NCBI GenBank assembly: GCA_963801035.1
Contig: CAWDDF010000005.1
Span: forward strand, 1 to 64,000
DNA length: 64,000 nt
Direction: 5' to 3'
Source: JACCZX01 sp963801035
Lineage (GTDB): Bacteria > Pseudomonadota > Gammaproteobacteria > Burkholderiales > Burkholderiaceae_F
Shown here: piece after piece, positions 44,702 to 54,010 of the stretch
How positions within the stretch are numbered: the first letter of the stretch is position 1
Layout: each line of letters opens with the position of its first letter
The notes under the pieces: model-generated
What the model was told of the DNA's origin: nothing
Database searches by the model: none
The model's input: only the letters and a program-made list of their open reading frames with translations
Position numbers and translations under genes: made by a program

Positions 44702-45160
44702 TTACGTCTTCTTCGCGGCCTTAGCCTGCTCGGCTGCGACTCGGGTGTAGACCGGGCCCCACAGTGGATGGCCGACTTCGGCGTCGGTTAGCTTGAAGTC
44801 TGGATCGGCGCTGAATGCGGCGCGAAACGCCGACTCGCACTCCTGCGGACGGCTGTAGGCGCACGCGATAAACGCGAGATGCTTGTTGGCGGCTGCCATG
44901 TCGCTGCGGTCGTGTAAGCCTTCGGCGAGTGCGCGCTTGAACATCACCTCGGCACGCTCGTACTGGCCGTCTTCGTAAAAGCGCATGCCGTTGATAAACG
45001 CGCGCTCGGCGGGCTGCTCGTACAGGCGGGCGATACTGATCGACGGCGGCGGTGGCGGCGGCGGCGCAGGCGGCGGCTGGAGCAACGCACAGCCGCCAGC
45101 GACGACACCAAATAAGCTAGCAACGGACAGTCGGCGAAGCGTGCGCAATTTCGGGCTCAT
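44702..45160 (-). CDS. TssQ-like type VI secretion-associated lipoprotein
   Basis: Lipoprotein of 152 residues. A signal peptide with lipobox AGGC is followed by a proline tract (PPPAPPPPPPP), then a TPR-like helical domain: AERAFINGMRFYEDGQYERA, DMAAANKHLAFIACAYSRP and the C-terminal AEVGHPLWGPVYTRV. This combination matches the TssQ family of T6SS-associated lipoproteins of Burkholderiales. No other T6SS gene is in the window, so its role is inferred. It is the last gene of an operon behind two kinase-fold genes, 9 bases after the pseudokinase stop, suggesting that they share a function. Confidence 0.75.
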   Translation of the reverse strand: MSPKLRTLRRLSVASLFGVVAGGCALLQPPPAPPPPPPPSISIARLYEQPAERAFINGMRFYEDGQYERAEVMFKRALAEGLHDRSDMAAANKHLAFIACAYSRPQECESAFRAAFSADPDFKLTDAEVGHPLWGPVYTRVAAEQAKAAKKT

Positions 45161-45169
45161 AAGGGTCGC

Positions 45170-46600
45170 TCACCGAAACAGATGGCTGATTCGCAGCGGG
45201 CGGCCTGGTTCAACATCAACTTCGGTCACGAACGGCTGTCGCTGACCATTTCGTAATTCAATCGTATGACGCCCGGTGGGCAGATGCAGCTGCGCCAGCG
45301 GAGGCGTTGTGCCGGTTCTCGCGCCGTTGACGAACACCTCGGCCCAGGGCGCCACTGCGAAAACCACGACGCCCTTGCCGCTGTCGGGAACCGTCGACTT
45401 CGCAGGACGCAGCATGTTTCCGCGCGGACTCGCCGATTGAGGCACGGGCTCGGTTCGCACGGCCGGTGTCGGCGATGGGCTCTCGCTTTCGACGGGTGCC
45501 TCGTTCGAATTCACGATGGGAGGCGACGCCTCGGCTACCGGCCGAATCGGCTGGCGCCCCGCGTCACGCCATACGGCACCGAGGACGGCGATCAACGCGA
45601 TCGCGCACGCCGCTGCGAGCGCTACGTGGTTACTCGGGCGCGCTGGCGTCCGGTTGACTCGCATTGTCGATTGCAAGCCAACAGTGGGGACACGGCGCTG
45701 CGCAGTCGGCACGATCTCGACGCGCGCCGGCATGCCGGTGATTGTCAAAGCGCTCGGCGATTGGTTACCGCGGTTGCCCCATAGGAATGTTGTTAGCGCA
45801 TTGCGCAATTGCGCGGCCGTCCCGAAGGCGCGCGCGCCATGCAATTCAAGCGCGTTCTCGGCAATTTCCGCCAGCGCCAACGGCGCCGCTGGCCTGATCT
45901 CTATGATCGGGCTCTCACTGCCCTTGCGCGCTCGCAAGGCATTCAGATCGGGCCGCGTCCCCGTCAGCAGCAGAAACAACAGTGCGCCGAGCGCGCGAAT
46001 ATCCTTGCGACGCGCTTCGGCTCCTAACTCGTTCTGAAAGTACGGCAGCATCGCCTGGGTTCCGGCGAGCTCGAAATCGCCGGTCGCGCCGCTATCGATC
46101 CATCCGCCGAAGCCCATCACCTTCGGTACCTTGTCGGGCTCCTGCAAATAAATTCGCGACGGTGCCAGGTGCCCGTGCGGTACGCCGCGTGAGTGTGCGT
46201 GCTCAACCGCGTCGGCAACCCGCGCGGCGATATCGGCGGCCTGCAACATGCCCGGACGAAATCCGTCCTGCATCGCCTCGTCCAGCAGCTTGCCGTCGAC
46301 GCGTTCAAGTGCGAGATAGCCGATGTTGTGCACGCGGCCAGCGTCGAACACCGTCACGATATTCGGATGATGCAATCGCCCAGCGGCCTGCGCCTGGCGC
46401 ATGAACGCCTGTTCGATGCGCTCGTGACCCGCCGACTCTTCACCGCGACGCGGCTGCAGTTGCACCGCCTTTAGAACTAGCTCACGGTTGAGCACCGGAT
46501 CCATTGCCAGATATGCGACCGTATGCCGATCTCGCCGCAACTCCCGCAAGATCGAATAGCGGCCGATCAGCTTGAGATTCTGGGTGAGCGCTTCAGGCAT
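45170..46600 (-). CDS. transmembrane Ser/Thr pseudokinase with PEGA-like domain
   Basis: Protein of 476 residues with the same layout as its upstream neighbour: kinase fold (about 12-270), a transmembrane helix (ALAAACAIALIAVLGAVW) and a C-terminal PEGA-like domain (VAPWAEVFVNGARTGTTPP). The kinase lysine is kept in ELVLKAVQL, but the glycine-rich loop is replaced by RELRRDRHTVA. The HRD catalytic loop reads HGHLAPSRI (His144 replaces the catalytic Asp and Arg the metal-binding Asn) and DFG reads GFG. It should lack phosphotransfer and act as a scaffold or allosteric partner. The start at 46600 is an ATG; the longer frame to 46651 is unlikely. Confidence 0.85.
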   Translation of the reverse strand: MPEALTQNLKLIGRYSILRELRRDRHTVAYLAMDPVLNRELVLKAVQLQPRRGEESAGHERIEQAFMRQAQAAGRLHHPNIVTVFDAGRVHNIGYLALERVDGKLLDEAMQDGFRPGMLQAADIAARVADAVEHAHSRGVPHGHLAPSRIYLQEPDKVPKVMGFGGWIDSGATGDFELAGTQAMLPYFQNELGAEARRKDIRALGALLFLLLTGTRPDLNALRARKGSESPIIEIRPAAPLALAEIAENALELHGARAFGTAAQLRNALTTFLWGNRGNQSPSALTITGMPARVEIVPTAQRRVPTVGLQSTMRVNRTPARPSNHVALAAACAIALIAVLGAVWRDAGRQPIRPVAEASPPIVNSNEAPVESESPSPTPAVRTEPVPQSASPRGNMLRPAKSTVPDSGKGVVVFAVAPWAEVFVNGARTGTTPPLAQLHLPTGRHTIELRNGQRQPFVTEVDVEPGRPLRISHLFR

Positions 46601-46689
46601 AGGATGGGCGAGGCGTTGCCTCAGGCTAACAGCATACGCACGCACAACCAATCGGCGCTAACAGGCAAAAAGGGCGCCGAAAGGGGCGC

Positions 46690-48141
46690 TTAGAAGCGAT
46701 GCCGCAGGCCGAGCGTCTCGCCCGATTTGATCTCGACGCGCGCGATGAACGGCGCGGCCGTGCCATTGCGAATCTCGATGGTATGCAATCCGGGGGGCAG
46801 CGTCAGTTGTGTCAGTGGCGGTGATACGCCACGTGCGCTGCCATTGACGCTGATCTCGCCCCATGGTGTGACAGCGAGCGTCACCGTCCCGTCGCGCGGA
46901 GGCGCAACCGGTGCCGGCGGAGGCTCCACCTTACGACGACTTGCGGCTTTCGCTTCGGCTGCCTGCGCTTCCAACAGTGCCGCAGCAGCAAGGGCTTCGG
47001 GCGACGGCGTCGACTGCGCCTCGACCGGCGGTGCAGGAGTGACCGGTTGTACCGCGGTCACCGGGGCGGAAGCTTCTACTGGCGGTGCGGGCACCGGTCG
47101 GTCCCGGCGAAGTGCTGCAGCCAACACAATGATTGCTATTCCTGTCGTCAGGATCGCAACCATCGCGCGTCCGCTCAGTCCACGCTTACGTGGCAGTACG
47201 CCGACAGGACGGGCTTCGCTTCCACGCGTTCCATTCGCGGCGTCCGCCGCGGGTGCGCGCGACCCATCGACGAAGTCAGCGAGCGCGTTGCGCAATTCGG
47301 CAGCCTTTTGATAACGCGCCGACGGCTCTTTGGCCATTGCCTTGCGCACGATTTCGACCAGCACCGGTGGCGTTTCAGAACGAATGCGATCGACGGGCTT
47401 GGGATTTGCGGCGAGCACCTGGTCGAGCGTTTCATCGACGGTTCGACCGTCGAATGCGCGGCGACCGCACAACAGCTCATACAAGATGGTGCCGAGCGAA
47501 AAAATGTCGCTGCGCGCATCGAGCGTTGCGCCATCGGCCTGCTCTGGGGACATGTAGTTCGGCGTGCCGACGAGCTGGCGGGTGCCGCGAAGCTTTGTCT
47601 CAGGTACCGGCGCCAGCGCGGTGCCGAAGTCAAGCAGCTTCGGCTTCAGATCGCGCGACAGAAAGATATTGCTGGGCTTGATGTCCCGATGAACCAGGCC
47701 CCGTTTGTTTGCGTAGTGGATCGCATCAGCGACTCGCATCATCATCGCTGCCGACTGCCTCGGGCTCATGCGGTTGCCGCTGGCCAGATACTCGTGCAAA
47801 TCCTGTCCGTGCAGCCTCTCCATTGCGATGTATGCAAACGAGTCGGTCTTGCCGGCGTCGTAAATCGTCACGATGCTCGGGTGGCTCATGCCGCCCGCCG
47901 ATTTGGCCTCGTGCAGAAAGCTCGCTTCGATCTGCGTGCGGAACTGATCTTCGCGCGCGAGCGGAATAATCTTGATCGCAACCTCACGCGCCAGAACAGG
48001 ATCGTGCGCTGCGTACACCACACCATACGAGCCGCGACCGATCTCGTTCAAGATCGTGAAGCGCCCGATCGTCTTTGGAGGCGCAGAAACCGGTGCGTCG
48101 AGCGGGTCGAGCGGAACGGTGGCTGTGTAAGGGTCAGACAT
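46690..48141 (-). CDS. transmembrane serine/threonine-protein kinase with PEGA-like domain
   Basis: Active-looking Hanks-type kinase of 483 residues. The glycine loop is GRGSYGVVY, the lysine K57 in EVAIKII, catalytic HRDIKPSN near 151-158, DFG near 171 and the APE-like YMSPEQ. A transmembrane helix (about 326-346) leads to a Pro/Ala-rich periplasmic linker and a C-terminal PEGA-like domain (VTPWGEISVNGSARG). PEGA domains often bind cell-envelope components. The organisation (two kinase-fold paralogues then a TssQ-like lipoprotein) suggests phospho-control of an envelope machine such as T6SS, by analogy with known T6SS Ser/Thr kinase control. The gap to the pseudokinase is 89 bases. Confidence 0.9.
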   Translation of the reverse strand: MSDPYTATVPLDPLDAPVSAPPKTIGRFTILNEIGRGSYGVVYAAHDPVLAREVAIKIIPLAREDQFRTQIEASFLHEAKSAGGMSHPSIVTIYDAGKTDSFAYIAMERLHGQDLHEYLASGNRMSPRQSAAMMMRVADAIHYANKRGLVHRDIKPSNIFLSRDLKPKLLDFGTALAPVPETKLRGTRQLVGTPNYMSPEQADGATLDARSDIFSLGTILYELLCGRRAFDGRTVDETLDQVLAANPKPVDRIRSETPPVLVEIVRKAMAKEPSARYQKAAELRNALADFVDGSRAPAADAANGTRGSEARPVGVLPRKRGLSGRAMVAILTTGIAIIVLAAALRRDRPVPAPPVEASAPVTAVQPVTPAPPVEAQSTPSPEALAAAALLEAQAAEAKAASRRKVEPPPAPVAPPRDGTVTLAVTPWGEISVNGSARGVSPPLTQLTLPPGLHTIEIRNGTAAPFIARVEIKSGETLGLRHRF

Positions 48142-48217
48142 CGGCGGGCGGATTATCGCACTGCATGAAAGGGTGTGATGCGGCGAATAAATCGGTGATC
48201 AAGTGGTGATGGTCATG

Positions 48218-48468
48218 GAGCGCAAGCGTTTGGCGTCGCTGCGCTGCCTGAGTCGTCGGGGTCTTCGACCCTGCTCTGCGGTACTCGCCAACGCCGGCGC
48301 GAAAAAGGGCTAAAGCGCTTTTTCGCTTAACAGCCCCGGCGCTGGCTCCGCTCCTCGACGACGCCCAAGGCAGCGCCGCGCCGCCAAACGCTTGCGCCGG
48401 CACCGTTCTCTTTGGGTTGGGTAAAGAGACAAAAACATCTCAGATCGGTGCAACGTCGCGGCAGCAAT
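48218..48468 (+). repeat. dispersed inverted-repeat element, copy B
   Basis: Second full copy of the element, orientation opposite to copy A2. Terminal inverted repeats lie at 48220-48248 and 48369-48397 (two mismatches). The central hairpin is GCGAAAAAG at 48299-48307, loop GGCTAAAGCG, CTTTTTCGC at 48318-48326. Flanking similarity reaches 48468 (ACATCTCAGATCG). It lies in the 345-base gap between the kinase and the ABC-2 permease gene. Nothing else is seen in that gap. Confidence 0.8.
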
Positions 48469-48486
48469 GCACGGGCACTCGGCGCG

Positions 48487-49659
48487 TCAGCGCGAAAAAA
48501 TGATGCGCTCGTTACGCAACAGCCGCGCCTGTGCTGCCAGGGCCAATGCGGTTATTGCGATTGCCATTCCTCCAGGCAACAGAATGTCGATCGCACTGAT
48601 GGTTTCACCCCGTAGTGCCCGCATCATGACGGCCTGTTGCGCCATCGCGGGCACGAACAGCTGCCAGCTGGCGTCGCGAATCGATATGAACAGCGGCACG
48701 ATGGGTGTGAAGTTCACCAGCATCGCGAGGTAGGTCGCGTATGTCTGCGCCTCCTTATGGCTGCGGCCGTACGTTGCGGCGAGCATGTTCAGCGACGCGA
48801 TCATTGCCGAAAACGGCAGCAGCATCACGATGAACAACGCAAACTCGCTCAAGCCGAACTGCATAAGCGCTGATAGGTTCTCGCTGCGAACAAATTGCAT
48901 CGCCGTCTTGAACCCAATCAGCGTCAGCAGGACCACCGCGCCCGAGCACAGCGCAACGACTGCCCATTTTCCGAATACGACAGCGCCTGTTCCAACTGGA
49001 TTCATCAGCAGCGGCTCAAGCGAGCCGCGCTCGCGCTCGCCGGCGGTGACGTCGATCGCTACGCTGATCGCCCCCGCGACTGAGCCCAGCAGCGCGAGCC
49101 ACGGGATCAGAAACAACAACTGCGCGCCGCGCGACTGACTGCTGGCGACGTTGATTTCCTCGATCTCGACAGCCGCCATTACCTGCGGACTGACGCCGCG
49201 TGCCAGCAGCCTCTGAACACCGAGCTCGCGCGCAAAACCGCGCACGGCATTGAGCGTTATCCGTGTTGCCGGCTGCGACCGGGTGGCCGTTTCATCAAAG
49301 GTGACCGGCAGCCGGACCGTCTCGCCGGCCGCAAGACGCTGTTCGAACTGATCGGGCACCACGATCACGGCGTTCTGCAATCGTCCCGACTTTATTTGCG
49401 CTGCGTAGTCGTCCGGTGCGTCTCTGACGGTCGCGCCGGCGCGCTGCAGAAAATTGATCAGCGTCGGCGCCGCTGCTGCGTTGGCAACGTAGATCTCGCG
49501 CTTTGCGGCGCCTTCTTCGACGCTTGCGATAAAGATGGATAGCAGAAACAGTGTCAGCGGGCCCGCGAAGATCGATGTCACCAGCACGATCAGCCAGGTG
49601 CGGCGGTCGCGCAACGCATCCTTGAGCTCCTTGCGAAGGACCGTCAACGCCGTATTCAT
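48487..49659 (-). CDS. ABC-2 family transporter permease (NatB-like)
   Basis: Membrane protein of 390 residues. One N-terminal transmembrane helix (LIVLVTSIFAGPLTLFLLSI) is followed by a large periplasmic domain and five more helices, including LLFLIPWLALLGSVAGAIS and VVALCSGAVVLLTLIGF. The conserved segment DVTAGERERGSLEPLL is the signature of ABC-2 permeases such as NatB. It pairs with the ATPase encoded just upstream on the same strand, so an exporter of sodium, a drug or a lipid is likely; the substrate is unknown. The start at 49659 follows the ATPase by about 70 bases. Confidence 0.87.
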   Translation of the reverse strand: MNTALTVLRKELKDALRDRRTWLIVLVTSIFAGPLTLFLLSIFIASVEEGAAKREIYVANAAAAPTLINFLQRAGATVRDAPDDYAAQIKSGRLQNAVIVVPDQFEQRLAAGETVRLPVTFDETATRSQPATRITLNAVRGFARELGVQRLLARGVSPQVMAAVEIEEINVASSQSRGAQLLFLIPWLALLGSVAGAISVAIDVTAGERERGSLEPLLMNPVGTGAVVFGKWAVVALCSGAVVLLTLIGFKTAMQFVRSENLSALMQFGLSEFALFIVMLLPFSAMIASLNMLAATYGRSHKEAQTYATYLAMLVNFTPIVPLFISIRDASWQLFVPAMAQQAVMMRALRGETISAIDILLPGGMAIAITALALAAQARLLRNERIIFSR

Positions 49660-49732
49660 GGGTGCACCCTTGGCGCTGCGCGCCGTCCCGCCAAGCGGGA
49701 GCGAGCCTCCTTCGGGCGGCCGAGCGGAGGGC

Positions 49733-50489
49733 TCATTGCACGGGCTCGGATTCGTACGCGAGCTTTACAAAAGCGTCTTCGAGCGATTCGGTGCCCGCCT
49801 CGGCGCGGATTTGCTGAGCGCTCCCGTGCGAGACAGTGCGGCCGCGCGCAACGATCACGATTTCGTCGGCGAGCTGCTCAACTTCCTGCATGATGTGTGA
49901 CGAGATGACAATGCACTTGCCGCTATCGCGCAGATGCAACAGCAGTCTGACGCAATGCACGGGTGGAGACAACGTCGAGTCCATTCGTCGGCTCGTCCAA
50001 AACCAAATGATGCGGGTCATGGATCAGCGCTCGTGCGAGTGCAACTTTCAGCCGCTCGCCGGTTGAGAAACCTTCGATCCGACGTTCCAGCAGCGAGCCC
50101 ATGTCGAGCAGCTCGGCCATTTTTGTGAGCCGCTCATTGCCGATCCGTGGGGGTACGTTGCGCAACTGAGCGTAGTACTCGACGTTTTCCCGGGCAGTCA
50201 GACGCGTGTACAACCCGCGCGCGTCGGACAACACGCCAAGATGCGCGCGGACCGCGCGTGTATCGGCCTGTACGTCAATTCCTCCGACCCGCGCCTGACC
50301 GCGATCCGCCTTTACCAGCGTACCAATGATTCGCAGCGTGGTCGTCTTACCGGCGCCGTTCGGCCCGAGCATCGCCGTGATGCGGCCGTCGGCGGCGACG
50401 AACGACACGTCGTCAACGGCCACCACGCGCGCCCGCTTCCCGTCCACCTTCGCGTCGAAAGCCTTCGCGAGCTGATGGACTTCAATCAT
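49733..50489 (-). pseudogene. ABC transporter ATP-binding protein (NatA-like), one frameshift
   Basis: ATPase of about 252 residues partnering the ABC-2 permease. Walker A is GPNGAGKTTT, the signature FSTGERLKVALARAL and Walker B LVLDEPTNGLDV; the H-loop CIVISSHIMQEVEQLAD follows. The frame breaks near 49958: after TRALRQ one extra A moves the frame to LLLHLRDSGKC. Removing it restores a normal protein, so the gene is otherwise intact and may be functional. The start ATG overlaps the preceding hydrolase stop by 4 bases (ATGA). Confidence 0.85.
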
Positions 50490-51949
50490 CGTTTCGTCTT
50501 CGGCGCGGCGGCCGGGTCGATTGCGACAAAGAAACCCGGCGCCGGGATACGTACCAGGCAGTCACCGTCGACGCGATCGAACGTTGCATCGCGGACGAAG
50601 CGCGAGACGAGCATCGGCGCGCAGCCTTGGGCGCTCACGCCATGGCCGAGGTTCGGCGCGATGATGTGCTTGGCGTTGCCGAGCCGCTGCGCAACTGAAT
50701 CGCCGTGGCGAGGCGGCGTCGCGGGGTCCAGCCCACCCGAGAAAATCAACACCGGAACCTTCGATGCGGGCACCGAATAAAAGTCGGGCGGCACCGGGCG
50801 AGACGGCACCAGACGGCACGCCTGCCGGTACAACTCTACAAAGGCGACGCCAAAGCGTCCTCCAGTAAGTTGCGCTGTTGTACCCGAATCGATGCGTGGC
50901 ACATCTTCAGCGCAGATCACCGCGAAATGCATGCCGACGGCAAAATTTTCGCTGACGCCTCCGCTGATCGCAGCACTCAACGCGACGAGCGCCGTGAAAT
51001 CTCCACGGCCGGCTTCGGCAAGCGCGTACGGCAGCACTGAGGACAGCTGCGGCAGATATAACGGCGCCCGCAGCAGCGATGCCAGCATTTTGCGGTCCAG
51101 ACGAAACGATTCGATATCTCCGGTAAGCGGATGAGCAACGCGAATGTCGATGCCGCTTTCGGCGCGCTTGAGCAACGCCGATATCGTCTGATCAAAGTCG
51201 GGATAACGCGTGCGGCACCGTTCATCGCGCGCGCAACTGGCAGCAAGTGACTTCAACGCCGCCTCTGCATCGAGCGCGAATGACACAGGCAGTGACATAT
51301 CGGGTGGAGCGACCCCATCGAGCACCGCCGTTCGAACTCGCTCGGGATACTGCCGCATGTATTCGAGCGCGACGCGCGTTCCATACGACGCGCCCCACAG
51401 ATTCACCTTCTCCGCCCCCAACTGGGCGCGTATCGCTTCGAAGTCACGCACTGCGATCCATGTCGCGTACTGACGCAAGTCGGCGGGAAGCGCCTTCAGG
51501 CATGGACCCAGGCGCGACAGCTGTTGCTCGGGCTCGAGCGCCGATAACACTGAGCCTTCATCGACTTCGCACTCGAGAGCGTTGGACCGGCCGGTACCGC
51601 GCTGATCGATGAACACCAGATCGCGACGTGCATTCAGTTCCGCAAGCACCGGCATCGCCTGCCGCGCGACCTTGGTCGCTGCTTGTCCCGGGCCGCCGGC
51701 GAAGACGAACACCGGATCGGGTTGCTTGTTGCGCGCAACGGCAGGCACCACGGCGAAGCGCACTTCGATCGTCCGGCTGCTCGGAGAATCCGGATCTTCC
51801 GGCATGCGCACGACACCGCATTTCACCTCGCGGTCGACGCCGGGTATGCGGCACGCGTCGAGCGCAGCGTCGCCCGAAGTCGACGTCCGACACGAGGCGA
51901 GCGTGAGCGTGGCAATGAACAAGCAGGCTGTCGGTGTAATCGTCTTCAA
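50486..51949 (-). CDS. secreted alpha/beta hydrolase, tripeptidyl aminopeptidase/TAP-like
   Basis: Exported serine hydrolase of about 487 residues. From TTG 51949 it starts with a lipoprotein-like signal (ending LTLASC). The fold shows FVFAGGPGQAATK, VFIDQRGTGRSN, the nucleophile elbow LWGASYGTRVALE, and the C-terminal TAP-like segment IFSGGLDPATPPRHGD with the catalytic Asp and NLGHGVS with the His. It would release residues from peptides or esters in the periplasm or at the outer membrane. The frame is open to 52018; the later start is chosen because it gives the best signal peptide. It overlaps the natA-like gene by 4 bases. Confidence 0.82.
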   Translation of the reverse strand: MKTITPTACLFIATLTLASCRTSTSGDAALDACRIPGVDREVKCGVVRMPEDPDSPSSRTIEVRFAVVPAVARNKQPDPVFVFAGGPGQAATKVARQAMPVLAELNARRDLVFIDQRGTGRSNALECEVDEGSVLSALEPEQQLSRLGPCLKALPADLRQYATWIAVRDFEAIRAQLGAEKVNLWGASYGTRVALEYMRQYPERVRTAVLDGVAPPDMSLPVSFALDAEAALKSLAASCARDERCRTRYPDFDQTISALLKRAESGIDIRVAHPLTGDIESFRLDRKMLASLLRAPLYLPQLSSVLPYALAEAGRGDFTALVALSAAISGGVSENFAVGMHFAVICAEDVPRIDSGTTAQLTGGRFGVAFVELYRQACRLVPSRPVPPDFYSVPASKVPVLIFSGGLDPATPPRHGDSVAQRLGNAKHIIAPNLGHGVSAQGCAPMLVSRFVRDATFDRVDGDCLVRIPAPGFFVAIDPAAAPKTKR

Positions 51950-52097
51950 TTCGGGTCTGCTCGTTTCGATGCTGTTTGACTTCGCCGCCTGATCAGCGAG
52001 CGCGGCGAAGAATAACAATCGGCTCCGTCACAATGTCGGGCTACGACGCAAGCCATCGGTTTCTGATCGGGTTGCAGCCGAAACGTAGAATCGTTGC

Positions 52098-53033
52098 GTG
52101 CAATCCGACGTGCAGTCAGCTCAACGAACAGCGTTTGCGGCCGGCCTGGCGCTGGCCATTGGCGGCAGCATTCTGTTCTCTGCCAAAGCGGTTGTTATCA
52201 AGCTTGCGTACCGCCACGGCGTCGATGCGACCACATTGATCGCGTTGCGGATGGTCTTTTCACTGCCGTTTTTTGTTGCTGCGCTGATTTGGTCGTCTCG
52301 CGGTGCGCCGCCTTTGTCGCGCGCGGACCATATCCGCTTGGTGCTGATTGGCCTTCTCGGTTACTACGCGGCCAGCTATCTCGATTTTCTTGGCTTGAAG
52401 TACGTTACCGCTGCGCTCGAGCGTCTGATCCTGTATTTGAGCCCGACTTTGGTCGTCGTGCTGTCAGCACTGTTCTTGCGCAAGCATTTCGGCCGTTACG
52501 AGTGGGGCGCGCTCGCGCTTTGTTACGGCGGCATCTTGCTGGTCTTCTGGCACGACGTCAGCCTGGAAGGCGGACAAGTGCTGTTGGGTTCGGCACTCGT
52601 GTTTGGCGCTGCGGTTTGCTACGCGGTTTATCTGATCATCTCGGGTGAACTGGTACGGCGGCTCGGAGCAATACGTCTGACCGCGTACGCGATGTGCGTA
52701 TCCAGCGTTGCAGTGTTCGCGCAGTTCGCCGTGCTGAATCCAATGTCGGCGCTTCGTCAGCCGTACGAGGTCTACTGGCTCTCGCTGCTGAATGCCGTGC
52801 TGTGCACCGTGCTGCCGGTGTTTGCGACGATGCTCGCGGTCGAACGCATTGGCGCAAGCCGTGCGTCGATGGCTTCGATGATCGGGCCCGTGTCGACCAT
52901 CGCACTGGCGTATCTTTTCCTCGATGAGCGCATATCGATCTGGCAATTGGCTGGAACGGGGCTCGTATTGATTGGCATCTACGTCTTGACGCGTGCCGGT
53001 ACAGTCCCGGCATCAAAGGAGGAAGTCACATGA
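52098..53033 (+). CDS. EamA/DMT family transporter
   Basis: Ten-helix drug/metabolite transporter of 311 residues made of two EamA repeats (about 20-145 and 165-300). FSAKAVVIKLAYRHGVDATTL, LDFLGLKYVTAALERLILYL and RASMASMIGPVSTIALAYLFLDERI are family segments. It would move small solutes across the inner membrane; the substrate is unknown. The start is GTG at 52098. It overlaps the next gene by 4 bases (ATGA), indicating coupling with the quinone reductase. Confidence 0.87.
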   Translation: MQSDVQSAQRTAFAAGLALAIGGSILFSAKAVVIKLAYRHGVDATTLIALRMVFSLPFFVAALIWSSRGAPPLSRADHIRLVLIGLLGYYAASYLDFLGLKYVTAALERLILYLSPTLVVVLSALFLRKHFGRYEWGALALCYGGILLVFWHDVSLEGGQVLLGSALVFGAAVCYAVYLIISGELVRRLGAIRLTAYAMCVSSVAVFAQFAVLNPMSALRQPYEVYWLSLLNAVLCTVLPVFATMLAVERIGASRASMASMIGPVSTIALAYLFLDERISIWQLAGTGLVLIGIYVLTRAGTVPASKEEVT

Positions 53034-54010
53034 AGTCAAAGTCGATCCTAATTCGCTCACACGGCGGGCCAGAAGTGATCGAGATGGTCGAAGTAGACGT
53101 GCCCGACCCGGGACCGGGCGAGGTACGGGTCCGGCAGCATGCGATCGGACTTAACTTTATCGACATCTACTACCGAACCGGCCTGTACGCGAACACGCTG
53201 CCGCATGGTCTGGGATTCGAAGGCGCCGGAGTGATCGACGCAGTCGGCGCGAACGTGTCGGGTTTGAAGGAAGGTGATCGCGTCGCGTATCCGCAGGGCC
53301 CGATCGGCGCGTATGCCGAGCTGCGCACAATGCCCGCCGCCACCGTCGTCAAGCTTCCGAAGGCGATCACCTTCGAGCAAGCCGCAGCGGTGATGCTCAA
53401 GGGATTGACGGTTCAGTATCTATTCCGGCAGACGTATCGGTTGCAGGGCAACGAGACCATCCTTTTCCATGCGGCCGCCGGCGGTGTGGGGTTGATTGCA
53501 TGCCAGTGGGCGCGCGCTCTTGGCGTGCGACTCATTGGCACCGTCAGCTCATCTGAAAAAGCTGCGCTCGCAAAAAAACATGGCGCCTGGCAGACGATCG
53601 ATTACTCGAAGGAAAACTTTGCCGAGCGCGTAGTGGCGCTAACAAACGGTGCCAAGGTGCCGGTCGTCTACGACGGCGTCGGTAAAACAACATGGGAAGG
53701 TTCGCTTGATTCTCTGCAACCGCGTGGATTGATGGTCAGCTTCGGCAACGCATCGGGCGCGGTGACCGGCGTCAGCCTCGGCATCCTCGCCGCCAAGGGT
53801 TCACTGTTCGTCACCCGGCCAACGCTCGCGACCCACATCGTGCCGCGTGCGCGGCTGGAGGAGTCGGCGGCCGAGCTGTTCGATTTAATGCAGAGCGGCA
53901 AGATCAAGGTCGATATCGAGCAGCGCTACCCGCTGGCAGACGCGGCGCGCGCGCATGAAGATCTTGCGTCGCGCAAGACGGTCGGATCTACGGTGCTGCT
54001 GCCCAACTAA
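53030..54010 (+). CDS. NADPH:quinone oxidoreductase (zeta-crystallin type)
   Basis: Medium-chain dehydrogenase/reductase of 326 residues without zinc ligands. LRVRQHAIGLNFIDIYYRTGLY-type N-terminus, AAVMLKGLTVQYLFRQTY, and the NADPH-binding FHAAAGGVGLIACQWARALG place it with the quinone oxidoreductases (Qor). It reduces quinones by one electron using NADPH. An excellent Shine-Dalgarno (AAAGGAGGAAG) precedes the ATG, which overlaps the upstream transporter gene. The last 4 bases overlap the convergent rhodanese-like gene. Confidence 0.92.
   Translation: MKSKSILIRSHGGPEVIEMVEVDVPDPGPGEVRVRQHAIGLNFIDIYYRTGLYANTLPHGLGFEGAGVIDAVGANVSGLKEGDRVAYPQGPIGAYAELRTMPAATVVKLPKAITFEQAAAVMLKGLTVQYLFRQTYRLQGNETILFHAAAGGVGLIACQWARALGVRLIGTVSSSEKAALAKKHGAWQTIDYSKENFAERVVALTNGAKVPVVYDGVGKTTWEGSLDSLQPRGLMVSFGNASGAVTGVSLGILAAKGSLFVTRPTLATHIVPRARLEESAAELFDLMQSGKIKVDIEQRYPLADAARAHEDLASRKTVGSTVLLPN

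Noticed and set aside
44511..44791. 79-codon plus-strand frames in the hairpin array
   Set aside because: They span unrelated hairpins, then run antisense into the TssQ-like gene; no coding evidence.
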